Shown: positions 1 to 5,734, numbered from the stretch's first letter. The stretch: 7,969 nt of DNA from an uncultured Coleofasciculus sp. (GCA_902805485.1 CADCTM010000769.1:294-8262), one strand, 5' to 3'. Notes: a model not told the origin generated them from the letters alone. A program made the numbers and translations.

Positions 1-283
1 AGCAGAACTCCATAAAGTCTGTAACTGATGTACTTTATCAACTCTACATTCAAATTTGTCAATCTGCGTTAACTCTCTTGCCCAGAGCGATCCTTACCTC
101 GCTCCTTCGTTAGACAAAGGCGAGGATTTAATCTCTGTTGTCTGTTGTTTTTTAACTAGCTCGACGCTCGTTTCAGTCGGTTGGGAGGTGCGAACAAAGA
201 CTACTTGACGGTTGGAGTGGTGTTTGTGCCAATGCTTCAATAAGAGCGCTTTTGCTCTGTACTACCGTTGTTTACAAGGGGTT
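1..283. other. Intergenic region downstream of the sulfurtransferase gene
   Basis: No convincing gene is seen up to the window edge. It holds three short inverted repeats. ATAAAGT/ACTTTAT at 12-18 and 32-38 encloses a 13-base loop. GAGCGA/TCGCTC at 85-90 and 99-104 encloses an 8-base loop. CCTCGC/GCGAGG at 97-102 and 120-125 overlaps the previous stem, so the two are mutually exclusive pairings. None is followed by a clear T tract. The only one placed sensibly as a gene end is the stem at 243-258, listed separately. A gene beyond the left edge could use any of these as a 3' structure, but that cannot be judged here. Confidence 0.5.
243..258 (-). terminator. Weak candidate terminator of the sulfurtransferase transcript
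   Basis: On the minus strand, AGAGC and GCTCT form a 5-bp stem with a 6-base loop, about 26 bases after the sulfurtransferase stop codon. The stem is followed only by TATTG rather than a proper T run, so position is the main support. It may be a simple 3' hairpin. Confidence 0.3.
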
Positions 284-1108
284 TCATTGCAAGTAAGAAC
301 ACCAGTCACTCCAACCGCCAGGATAAAGCTTTCCTGTGTGAATTCCCGCAAGTTCCAAAGATAGGAGATTAACGCAGGCGGTGACTCCGGAACCGCAATA
401 AACAACAAGTTCTGCGCTTGGCTCGATGGCGCTCCACCGTTGTTGTTGCTGGAGTGATGAAAGCAAATAACCTTGAGGATCTGTGACTTCTTGCCAAGGA
501 TAATTGATTGCGCTGGGAATATGACCTGCAATTGGATCGATGGGTTCTTGTTTACCTAAATAGCGATCGCTTTCTCGTGAATCAATTACAACGACATTCG
601 GCAAATCTTTACAAACTTTAAGCTCGTGAATATTCACTACCCAGTCTGAGCGCAACTGCGGTGAAAACTTTCCCGGTTGAGGTGTTGGGATGGCGTCTGT
701 AACAGGATATCCAGACTCTTGCCATGCCTGCCAACCGCCATCAAGCAAGGCGACTTTATCATGTCCTAAGTAGCGTAGCAGCCACCAAAGACGGGCAGCA
801 AATGCCAAGCGAGAATCATCGTAAGCAATGACCAAGGTTTCTTGAAAATTAACGCCAATTGCTTCCAGCTTTTGAGCGAGTTGGATAGGATCGGGTAACG
901 GATGACGACCCCCATGACGCTCGACTGGTCTGGAAAGGTCTTGATTTAAATCTAGGTAGCAAGACTTTTGAATATGACTGATTTGATACTGCTGATGCCC
1001 TAATTGAGGTTCCATTAGAGCAAAGCGACAGTCCACAATTACAACCTGTGGGTCATCAAGGTGTTCGTTCAGGTATTGTGCCGAGACGACAAGAGGAGTA
1101 GGCGTCAT
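284..1108 (-). CDS. Two-domain rhodanese-type sulfurtransferase (3-mercaptopyruvate/thiosulfate)
   Basis: This 274-residue protein has the usual length and tandem rhodanese architecture of the thiosulfate/3-mercaptopyruvate sulfurtransferase family, which moves sulfane sulfur from a donor to cyanide or thiol acceptors in the cytoplasm. Domain 1 spans about 5-135 (VVSAQYLNEHL, VVIVDCR, LLDGGWQAW) and is the non-catalytic half, with Asp97-Asp98 at the position of the active loop. Domain 2 spans about 155-272 and contains VVVIDSRESDRYLG, AGHIPSAINYPW and the catalytic loop CGSGVTA, with the persulfide-forming Cys238. A CGSGVTA loop, rather than the CRKGVTA loop of classical rhodanese, favours 3-mercaptopyruvate as donor; this comes from family knowledge and is not proven. 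The ATG start gives the normal N terminus, and there is no Shine-Dalgarno. It lies 111 bp downstream of the MBL-fold gene on the same strand with no clear terminator between, so co-transcription is possible. Confidence 0.93.
   Translation of the reverse strand: MTPTPLVVSAQYLNEHLDDPQVVIVDCRFALMEPQLGHQQYQISHIQKSCYLDLNQDLSRPVERHGGRHPLPDPIQLAQKLEAIGVNFQETLVIAYDDSRLAFAARLWWLLRYLGHDKVALLDGGWQAWQESGYPVTDAIPTPQPGKFSPQLRSDWVVNIHELKVCKDLPNVVVIDSRESDRYLGKQEPIDPIAGHIPSAINYPWQEVTDPQGYLLSSLQQQQRWSAIEPSAELVVYCGSGVTACVNLLSLELAGIHTGKLYPGGWSDWCSYLQ
563..570. repeat. HIP1 palindrome (one of five)
   Basis: GCGATCGC is the highly iterated palindrome of many cyanobacteria. Further copies lie at 2763-2770, 4856-4863, 5945-5952 and 7286-7293, all inside genes. 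Five copies in 8 kb against about 0.1 expected is the best single indicator of a cyanobacterial source. Confidence 0.95.
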
Positions 1109-1171
1109 TCAATATTATTGATTTAAGAGCTAATACAAACCCTAGCAGTTCCAGGACGTACACTTTCTCTT

Positions 1172-1199
1172 AAAAATTAAGAATTAAAAATTAAAAATA
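1172..1199. repeat. AT-rich heptamer tandem repeat (four units)
   Basis: Four consecutive 7-base units occupy the spacer between the MBL-fold and sulfurtransferase genes: AAAAATT, AAGAATT, AAAAATT and AAAAATA. The units differ at one position each from the consensus AAAAATT. Short heptanucleotide tandem repeats are a known feature of filamentous cyanobacterial genomes. No function is evident; the AT-rich tract could influence promoter activity for the downstream gene. Confidence 0.7.
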
Positions 1200-1219
1200 G
1201 CCTCTTTTCCATTTTTGAT

Positions 1220-2149
1220 TTAATAGTCTCTTGCTTGCGGCAATACGGACAAAATCATACCTTCCCGTGCCAGTAAGTTGTTGGGGAAAACTGACTGAAC
1301 CTGCTTTTCCATATGATCGAGAATATCGTCGTTATAGTCAGGGTTGAAGCGAGAGATAACAATTCGTTTAACCTGCGCTGCCTTAGCTGTTGCGATGCCA
1401 GTTTGCCAGAGTTCATCTTTCCAGATTAGTGGCGAAGATTCCAAGATATCCTGATCATCGAGTGTATGAGGAGCATCCAAAATTAGTAAATCGGCGTCAT
1501 AGGCTAAATGAAGGAGATTTTTATCGAGATGATTGAGGTAGGGTAAGCGTGCGGTTGCATAAACCACAGAGCGCCCTTGCCAACTAACTCGATAACCCAT
1601 TGAGCGGTAAGAGTAGTTGAGAAAAACTGCCTCTACCGTCACGTCGTCTAGTAAAATTTTGTGACAAGAAGTCAGGTCGTAGAACTTCAGCTCTGACCGC
1701 ATGACTTGAAGAGGCACAGGGAAATTGGGATGAAGCATTTGGCTGCCAAGCCGCTGTTCCATTGTTGCGCCGTTAGATGCCTCGGCGCCATAAAGATGAA
1801 AGCAATTGCCGGGAATGAAAGCAGGCGTAAAAAAGGGAAAGCCTTGAATGCTGTCCCAGTGGCAGTCTGTGAAGAAAATATGCGCTTCTACTGGCATCTG
1901 CCCAAGCAAATTATTACCTAGTACGCGAAAACCACTGCCGCAGTCAAAAATTAGGCGTTTTTTGCCAACGCGCATTTCGACACAGGAGGTGTTGCCGCCA
2001 TAGCGTATCGTTTCTTTTCCGGGTGCGGAAATTTGCCCACGAACGCCCCAAAATTGGACAACAAAATCGGTGGTGATAGAGCCAGTTACCATGTCGGCTC
2101 TAGAATTAGATGGATGTGGGTTTGGTGCCGCTGGCTCAAAATCTGGCAT
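1220..2149 (-). CDS. Metallo-beta-lactamase-fold protein with lost metal-binding residues (probable pseudoenzyme)
   Basis: The 309-residue protein is recognisable as the MBL-fold hydrolase branch beginning VxFWGVRG (33-38), followed by YGGNTSCVEM (50-59), LIFDCGSG (66-73) and IQGFPFF (101-107). In active relatives the metal site is THxHxDH, then a His before GYRI, an Asp in YATD, and C-terminal histidines. Here the first motif reads TDCHWDS (94-100), so two histidines are Asp95 and Ser100; only His97 and Asp99 remain. Tyr179 stands where LNHPGG has its His, YATAR (197-201) lacks the Asp, and SRFNPDY (266-272) replaces the HHDPDH-type segment. The fold-supporting residues are otherwise well kept, which argues for a maintained non-hydrolytic role such as binding or regulation; that role is inference. 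The start could be Met1 or Met20, since the first 28 residues are Pro/Ser/Asn-rich and poorly conserved in appearance. No Shine-Dalgarno precedes either. Confidence 0.85.
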   Translation of the reverse strand: MPDFEPAAPNPHPSNSRADMVTGSITTDFVVQFWGVRGQISAPGKETIRYGGNTSCVEMRVGKKRLIFDCGSGFRVLGNNLLGQMPVEAHIFFTDCHWDSIQGFPFFTPAFIPGNCFHLYGAEASNGATMEQRLGSQMLHPNFPVPLQVMRSELKFYDLTSCHKILLDDVTVEAVFLNYSYRSMGYRVSWQGRSVVYATARLPYLNHLDKNLLHLAYDADLLILDAPHTLDDQDILESSPLIWKDELWQTGIATAKAAQVKRIVISRFNPDYNDDILDHMEKQVQSVFPNNLLAREGMILSVLPQARDY

Positions 2150-2200
2150 CTTTCAATTAAGTTAGCCTTGATTAGCAACGCTTCACACCTACTTTGTATT

Positions 2201-2236
2201 TCACTAAATGATACTCACAGTGAATGGCATTAGTGA
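2201..2236. promoter_or_regulatory. Nested imperfect dyad upstream of the MBL-fold gene
   Basis: The outer arms TCACTAAATG (2201-2210) and CATTAGTGA (2228-2236) pair with one bulged base. The palindrome TCACAGTGA (2215-2223) sits on nearly the same centre (2219). The whole element lies 52-87 bp upstream of the MBL-fold start codon, where an operator would be expected. It matches no binding site I can name, so operator function is inference. Confidence 0.35.
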
Positions 2237-2292
2237 TTATGTAACGGGGATTTTCTGTGTTTTGGGTGAAGGTTGCACATCGAGAAGGAGTT

Positions 2293-2345
2293 ACGTAGGG
2301 TGAGTTAGTACAAAAACCAAGATTGATTTCGTACTTGCCCTACGT
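2293..2345. repeat. Inverted repeat, possibly a decayed dispersed cyanobacterial repeat
   Basis: ACGTAGGG (2293-2300) pairs perfectly with CCCTACGT (2338-2345). After an asymmetric internal loop, GTAC (2308-2311) pairs with GTAC (2331-2334), leaving a 19-base loop. The left arm continues as GTAGGGTGAGTTAG, which resembles the GTAGGGTGCGTTAG end of a palindromic repeat common between genes in many cyanobacteria; that likeness is from memory. There is no T tract, so it is not a good terminator. Confidence 0.55.
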
Positions 2346-2380
2346 TTAATTTTCACAGCACCCAGGTCTTAGTCAGGAAG

Positions 2381-2439
2381 GTTTTGTCAAGTCAGTTAAT
2401 TTTAGCGTTCTTCAAGAAACTGACTTGTCAGTTTTGTCA
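2381..2439. repeat. 10-bp inverted repeat with 9-bp direct repeats at its edges
   Basis: CAAGTCAGTT (2388-2397) and AACTGACTTG (2418-2427) are perfect inverted copies with a 20-base loop, which itself contains the small palindrome TTCTTCAAGAA (2409-2419). GTTTTGTCA occurs as a direct repeat at 2381-2389 and 2431-2439. The left copy overlaps the inverted-repeat arm by two bases, so it is not a clean target-site duplication. Neither a terminator tract nor an ORF is associated. Confidence 0.55.
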
Positions 2440-2488
2440 CAGGCAGCTCACGGAGTTGCGTTCTGACACTTATATCTATGCTAAATCA

Positions 2489-2506
2489 AGCACTCTCAAA
2501 AGTGCT
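2489..2506 (-). terminator. Candidate terminator of ppa
   Basis: On the minus strand AGCACT and AGTGCT form a perfect 6-bp stem with a 6-base loop, about 46 bases beyond the ppa stop codon. It is followed by TGATTTAG, a poor T tract. Position supports a 3'-end hairpin, but the stem is short and termination efficiency is doubtful. Confidence 0.42.
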
Positions 2507-2552
2507 AGGTTTATTTACTCGCGCCAGATGCCTCTTTGCAAATCTCCCATAA

Positions 2553-3062
2553 CTAGCTAACAGCTTTGATGCATTTTTCTACTAGTGGCATTACCTGATC
2601 GACATTTTTCCAGCCGAGAATTTCCGTAACTTTTTTTTCTAAATTTTTGTAAGTTGCGAAAAACTCTGCAATTTCATCTAACCGATGGGGGGCGATGTCT
2701 TGAAGAGATTTTACATGAGCGTAGCGCGGGTCTTTGTCGGGAACACAAAGAATTTTTTCATCGCGATCGCCTCCGTCAATCATTTCTAACATTCCAATCG
2801 GTCGGGCGGCAATGACGCAGCCTGGAAAAGTCGGTTGATCCATCAATACCATACCATCAAGCGGATCGCCATCATCCGCTAGGGTGTTAGGTACAAAGCC
2901 GTAGTCATAAGGATATTGCACCGAAGAATAGAGTACTCGGTCAAGTGCAAAAGCTTCCAAGTCTTTGTCAAACTCGTACTTGTTTTTGCTACCCGCCGGA
3001 ATTTCAATCAAAACGTTAATCAAACCCGGCTTAGGTTGAGCAGGAATGCGTGATAAATCCAT
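2553..3062 (-). CDS. ppa: Family I inorganic pyrophosphatase
   Basis: The cytoplasmic enzyme hydrolyses pyrophosphate to two phosphates with Mg2+, pulling forward nucleotide, amino-acid-activation and lipid synthesis reactions. At 169 residues it has normal bacterial family I length. Every active-site residue known from the E. coli enzyme is found at the matching place: Glu20, Lys28, Glu30, Arg42, Tyr50, Tyr54, Asp64, Asp66, Asp69, Asp96, Asp101, Lys103, Tyr138 and Lys139. The signature DGDPLDG lies at 64-70, and YPYDYGFVPNT at 50-60. The ATG start gives the usual short N terminus; no Shine-Dalgarno is visible upstream. It is separated from both neighbours by more than 340 bp and is probably its own transcription unit, as expected for a housekeeping gene. 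Confidence 0.98.
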   Translation of the reverse strand: MDLSRIPAQPKPGLINVLIEIPAGSKNKYEFDKDLEAFALDRVLYSSVQYPYDYGFVPNTLADDGDPLDGMVLMDQPTFPGCVIAARPIGMLEMIDGGDRDEKILCVPDKDPRYAHVKSLQDIAPHRLDEIAEFFATYKNLEKKVTEILGWKNVDQVMPLVEKCIKAVS

Positions 3063-3410
3063 AGACCAATTACTTTGACTACACAGCTATTTTTGTTGGT
3101 GCTTTTCAATTAAAGCTCAAGCACCTAGTAGTTGAACACCACCCTTGACAGTTTTGACCAACCCTCGTGTAGCATTTTAACTTGCTGCGTAGCGCCACGG
3201 TTAAATTTAGATCGTAGATTCGACTGAATTTTAGATTACAAAGTAGAGGGGGATGAAGAATGAATTGTGATGTCTGGTTTTCTACTCACCACTTACTTTT
3301 CTCCATCCACTGAGCCGAGCTGTGTTACCTAAGTTACACATAGGCTTTTATTTCCCCAGTGATTTTAGTTAATCAATTGGGCGTCCTTTTTGATTTGATT
3401 TGATTAGAAC
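3063..3410. other. 348-bp intergenic region upstream of ppa
   Basis: No gene is recognised here. It should contain the ppa promoter (minus strand), but no pair of hexamers convinces me. A small tandem repeat, three copies of TGATT, lies at 3391-3405, just beyond the stop of the 62-residue gene. GTTAC occurs twice within TGTGTTACCTAAGTTACACA around 3320-3340, with weak TGTGT/ACACA symmetry. No clear terminator for the 62-residue gene is visible. Confidence 0.5.
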
Positions 3411-3599
3411 TCACTTTTGTGACTCCGGCAACGAGTACGTAGTCTGTTGCAAGACATCAACGCTGCTGCTTGAAGAGTAGGAAGCGATGACGAATACAGG
3501 TAAGGTTAGGGTCAATAAAGCGATTACTGTGCCCATAATTTCTGCCCACCTATGGGGATGAGGGTCAGAAGAGTTAGCAGACGGGCTACTTGATGCCAT
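3411..3599 (-). CDS. Small single-pass membrane protein, function unknown
   Basis: This 62-residue ORF starts with ATG and encodes a polar Ser/Pro/His-rich N terminus (1-18), then RWAEIMGTVIALL leading into one strongly hydrophobic helix (about 21-40, ending in FVIAS). A Ser run (42-46) and a polar C-terminal tail (47-62) follow. The composition, with charged residues just before one clean membrane segment, looks like a real protein rather than chance translation, and the core resembles small conserved cyanobacterial membrane proteins I cannot name. No Shine-Dalgarno is present; TAAAAT about 70 bases upstream of the start could be a -10 element, but a good -35 is lacking. It stands alone between two spacers of about 350 and 420 bp. 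Function unknown. Confidence 0.65.
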   Translation of the reverse strand: MASSSPSANSSDPHPHRWAEIMGTVIALLTLTLPVFVIASYSSSSSVDVLQQTTYSLPESQK

Positions 3600-3814
3600 A
3601 AATTAGATGCAATTGGAACTCGATAAATTCAGTTTTTTTGATAATGGGTTGAATTGTAGACCCAGTACTCTCTATTTTAGCGATTTATTCACCGCCGATT
3701 GTCTTCTAGCGAACAATCGCCAGGAAATTGCCAGGAGAAACAAATCACAGGCTTGTAAATTCTTCCCTTAGGAATAGCTGTTTCTACTAAAAGCTGACTT
3801 GCGGATAATACGGG

Positions 3815-3840
3815 ATTTTTATAATTAATAGTATAAAAAT
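3815..3840. repeat. AT-only inverted repeat
   Basis: ATTTTTATA (3815-3823) and TATAAAAAT (3832-3840) are perfect 9-bp inverted copies around the 8-base loop ATTAATAG. With no GC pairs the hairpin would be unstable. Bent or easily melted DNA near the promoter of the small membrane protein gene is more likely than a terminator, and this is inference. Confidence 0.45.
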
Positions 3841-3898
3841 TTACTCTTCATATCCCTGAAGCCATGCATTGACATCAAGCCTTGGAGGAAAGCCTCAC

Positions 3899-3925
3899 AA
3901 AAAACCGCCTATGGCAATAGGGCGG
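3899..3925 (-). terminator. Strong intrinsic terminator of the DUF362 transcription unit
   Basis: On the minus strand CCGCCCTAT and ATAGGCGG pair as an 8-bp GC-rich stem with one bulged C and the 4-base loop TGCC, followed directly by TTTTTT (3899-3904). It lies about 90 bases after the DUF362 stop codon. Orientation, stem and T tract are all right for Rho-independent termination, and this is the clearest terminator in the window. Confidence 0.85.
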
Positions 3926-3978
3926 CGTGATTAAGCAATCGAGGGTTGTCTAAGCTTACGTTAGGTGTTTTTTATCAC

Positions 3979-3998
3979 TCTGTAACAAAGCTTACAGA
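3979..3998. repeat. Perfect 7-bp palindrome containing GTA-N8-TAC
   Basis: TCTGTAA (3979-3985) and TTACAGA (3992-3998) enclose CAAAGC. The element lies 18-37 bases after the DUF362 stop codon, so as RNA it would be a 3' hairpin placed before the strong terminator. It also contains GTA-N8-TAC, the consensus of the cyanobacterial nitrogen regulator NtcA, but no gene start is suitably placed. I therefore read it as a hairpin. Confidence 0.5.
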
Positions 3999-4015
3999 AT
4001 CCCCTTTTCAATCAT

Positions 4016-4975
4016 CTAGCGTTCGGCATAAGTTCGCATTGGCTCTTTAATCAACCGGATATACAAATGCTTAAAGGTTGACTTAATAACGCGAGGCATT
4101 CCAAAATCAATCGGCATTAAAGCATCAGGCAGCTTCCAATCCGTGACTTGGAGTTCCAAAGGACGCTGATGGGGAAAGTCAATGTCTGCTAGTTTTGGAG
4201 AAAGCCCCAAACGCTCTCCTGCGGCTATTGTTGGCACGAGCGCGGGTTCAACATTAAGAATTTCCACAATTGAGCGATCGAGGGCAAAAACATCGGCAGA
4301 TGCCCCTAAAATATTCAACTGTCTAGGTTCTCCGCCACTGGGACCATTGCCTTGATGACCGATGATGCCATCTAAAATCGTTAAATCTGGATTAATCGCG
4401 CGTGCCGTTTCTACCAGCATCTGCCCAAAGCGATTTTCATCTTTACCCGCTTCCATATGCCACCAAGCCTTCATTTTGCCAGGAACACAGCCGAATAAGT
4501 TCTTCACGCCCATTGTCAGCGTCAACTGCATATGAGATTTCAGCTTGGGTAAGTTAATCACAACATCCGCTTCCATTGCTTCTTTACACAGTCGCAGATG
4601 GTTAAAAGCATCGCTTTGGGTTTCGTAGCGCTGACCGTGAAATTCTACAATCGGTAGATTAATTTCTTCCATTAGGGGAAGATAGCCATTTGCCCTAGCC
4701 ACACCCATCGCCGTACCAAAAGCGGGACTATCGCCAAAAAACGGTTTACCACCCGCTTCAATAACCATCTGGGCGACGCAGTAAACGAGTTCGGGGCGTG
4801 TGATACATTCTTTTCCAGGACGACCGGCGGTGAGTAGATTCGGCTTAAGCAAAACGCGATCGCTTTTTTTGACAAAAGCACCCATCCCTCCCAAAGGTTC
4901 TAGCAAAGTTTCTACATAGGCTCGCAGCGCTTGCCGTTCATAGGAATCAGCACGAATTAGACTAACAGTAGGCAT
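4016..4975 (-). CDS. DUF362 family protein, short form without ferredoxin domain
   Basis: The 319-residue protein matches the DUF362 family throughout: VLLKPNL (41-47), GDSPAFG (81-87), INLPKLKSHM (140-149), MGVKNLFGCVPG (155-166) and LDGIIGHQGNGPSGG (201-215). The biochemical function of the family is not settled. Many members carry a C-terminal 4Fe-4S ferredoxin domain. This one has no CxxCxxC cluster and ends with a basic tail (about 295-319). Reading past the TAG stop in frame shows no Fe-S motif, so the short form is not a result of a new stop codon. No signal peptide is seen, so it is probably cytoplasmic. The ATG start lacks a Shine-Dalgarno. The 93-residue gene lies 97 bp upstream on the same strand, so the two may be co-transcribed, ending at the terminator at 3899-3925. 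Confidence 0.92.
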   Translation of the reverse strand: MPTVSLIRADSYERQALRAYVETLLEPLGGMGAFVKKSDRVLLKPNLLTAGRPGKECITRPELVYCVAQMVIEAGGKPFFGDSPAFGTAMGVARANGYLPLMEEINLPIVEFHGQRYETQSDAFNHLRLCKEAMEADVVINLPKLKSHMQLTLTMGVKNLFGCVPGKMKAWWHMEAGKDENRFGQMLVETARAINPDLTILDGIIGHQGNGPSGGEPRQLNILGASADVFALDRSIVEILNVEPALVPTIAAGERLGLSPKLADIDFPHQRPLELQVTDWKLPDALMPIDFGMPRVIKSTFKHLYIRLIKEPMRTYAER

Positions 4976-5072
4976 GATTTTAGCTGTTAAATTTTGATGT
5001 ATTGAAGGAAATTGTGCTTTGTCATCTACCTAAATAATCTGGCAATGGATTATGTAACGGATGGACTGAAGA

Positions 5073-5354
5073 CTAACTCTTGACGCCATGAGTCAGTGCT
5101 GTAACCCTTTGAGCTTCCGGAAAAACACCATTTCCTTGGAGTTGAAGAACAGGCGGTTTTACTTCCACTTTCATAATTTGGGCAGTAGAAATTAAAACGG
5201 TACGATCAAATAGGTGCATTGTTAACCAAGGTTGGCTCAATAAGCCTTGGATCTCCTGCCCAAAGGCTTCTGGAGTGATGGAAATATCAAAAGCTTCGGT
5301 TTCACCATTGACATAGTAAAAGGTCACTTCTGTGAAGCTATCCTGGCTTTGCAT
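5073..5354 (-). CDS. Conserved-looking small protein of unknown function
   Basis: This 93-residue soluble protein has no membrane segment, signal peptide or cysteine. Alternating hydrophobic stretches suggest a mainly beta fold: VTFYYVNGETEAFDI (10-24), a helix-like stretch around 28-40 with PW (42-43), LTMHLFDRTVLIS (44-56), and IMKVEVKPPVLQL (60-72). It resembles short hypothetical proteins of cyanobacteria, but I cannot name a family or function. It is the only gene here with a strong ribosome binding site (5364-5370), which fixes the ATG start and suggests efficient translation. The gene lies 97 bp upstream of the DUF362 gene on the same strand with no terminator visible between, so a two-gene unit is plausible. 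It is divergent from the TVP38 gene. Confidence 0.78.
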   Translation of the reverse strand: MQSQDSFTEVTFYYVNGETEAFDISITPEAFGQEIQGLLSQPWLTMHLFDRTVLISTAQIMKVEVKPPVLQLQGNGVFPEAQRVTALTHGVKS

Positions 5355-5734
5355 TTTTAAAAGCTCCTTCTGAACAAGTGGTTAGTGGTTAGGGATGCCG
5401 CGTTAGGCGTCTGTACAGTAGCCTAGTTGGAACGAGAGAGAATTGTTTAGTTTGAAAGTATCAATATTTTCCAACATCCAAGGTGCGATAACACAAGAGT
5501 GGGGATTCAGGGGTGTAAGAAGCGCAATTAGCAAGAAACCATTGACTAAAATTCCTGAAACCATCAGATTTAACTGAATTCCCAACTAACTCGTGCCGCT
5601 ACCGCTAATAAATTTCCCTCTCTAAAAGTTTGTGCGTCTATTTTTCAGCGTAAGGGATGGTCTTCTCGTGGTCTACCCATCGTCCCATTCGAGCGAACAC
5701 TCTTCAACCCACTATTCGAGAATGAAGTTAAGCT
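5355..5734. other. 380-bp divergent intergenic region between the 93-residue gene and the TVP38 gene
   Basis: This region must carry promoters for both directions, but no hexamer pair is convincing. Two tandem copies of AGTGGTT lie at 5377-5390. ATTCGAG occurs twice, 27 bases apart (5687-5693, 5714-5720), close to the TVP38 start. A minus-strand frame at 5403-5585 could encode 60 residues from TTG, or 53 from an ATG at 5564, with one hydrophobic stretch near its N terminus. It has no ribosome binding site, so it is not called as a gene. Confidence 0.45.
5364..5370 (-). promoter_or_regulatory. Shine-Dalgarno sequence of the 93-residue gene
   Basis: On the minus strand GAAGGAG is followed by nine bases and then the ATG at 5354. 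This is a near-ideal Shine-Dalgarno at good spacing, unlike the other genes of the window, and it decides the start codon. Confidence 0.8.

Larger units (their letters stand above)
2150..2552. other. 403-bp intergenic region between ppa and the MBL-fold gene
   Basis: No convincing coding sequence is seen. Reading along the plus strand, it holds a 36-bp imperfect dyad close to the MBL-fold start (2201-2236), a long-arm inverted repeat (2293-2345), a second inverted repeat with flanking direct repeats (2381-2439) and a small hairpin that could terminate ppa (2489-2506). Each is listed separately. A plus-strand frame at 2033-2233 runs in from the MBL-fold gene and looks like a shadow. Confidence 0.6.
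3600..4015. other. 416-bp intergenic region between the DUF362 gene and the small membrane protein gene
   Basis: No gene is recognised. The right half ends the DUF362 transcript: it holds a TCTGTAA/TTACAGA palindrome (3979-3998) and a strong intrinsic terminator (3899-3925). The octamer AAGCTTAC is repeated at 3952-3959 and 3988-3995. The left half should hold the promoter of the 62-residue gene. It contains an AT-only inverted repeat (3815-3840), the inverted repeat CGATTGT/ACAATCG (3696-3702 and 3713-3719, 10-base loop) and two direct copies of GCCAGGA 11 bases apart (3719-3725, 3730-3736). Confidence 0.55.

Noticed and set aside
262..531. Minus-strand 89-residue frame
   Set aside because: It lies mostly inside the sulfurtransferase gene in another frame and shows no recognisable protein features.
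1706..2233. Plus-strand frames at 1706-1921 and 2033-2233
   Set aside because: The first lies wholly within the MBL-fold gene and the second overlaps its 5' end. Composition is irregular, with Cys, Trp and His scattered, and there is no ribosome binding site.
2424..3158. Similar 15-base motifs CTTGTCAGTTTTGTC (2424-2438) and CTTGACAGTTTTGAC (3144-3158) on either side of ppa
   Set aside because: They match at 13 of 15 bases, but by rough calculation more than ten such pairs are expected by chance in 8 kb.
3869..3874. Plus-strand TTGACA resembling a -35 element
   Set aside because: No -10 element lies 16-18 bases downstream, and no plus-strand gene follows for almost 1.9 kb.
4672..4881. Minus-strand 69-residue frame
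   Set aside because: It is an antiparallel-free shadow in a second frame of the same strand inside the DUF362 gene, which has clear family motifs.
5403..5585. Minus-strand 60-residue frame with a hydrophobic N-terminal stretch
   Set aside because: It uses a TTG start (53 residues from the ATG at 5564), has no Shine-Dalgarno although its neighbour has a strong one, and no recognisable family. A real small membrane peptide is possible, but the support is too weak.
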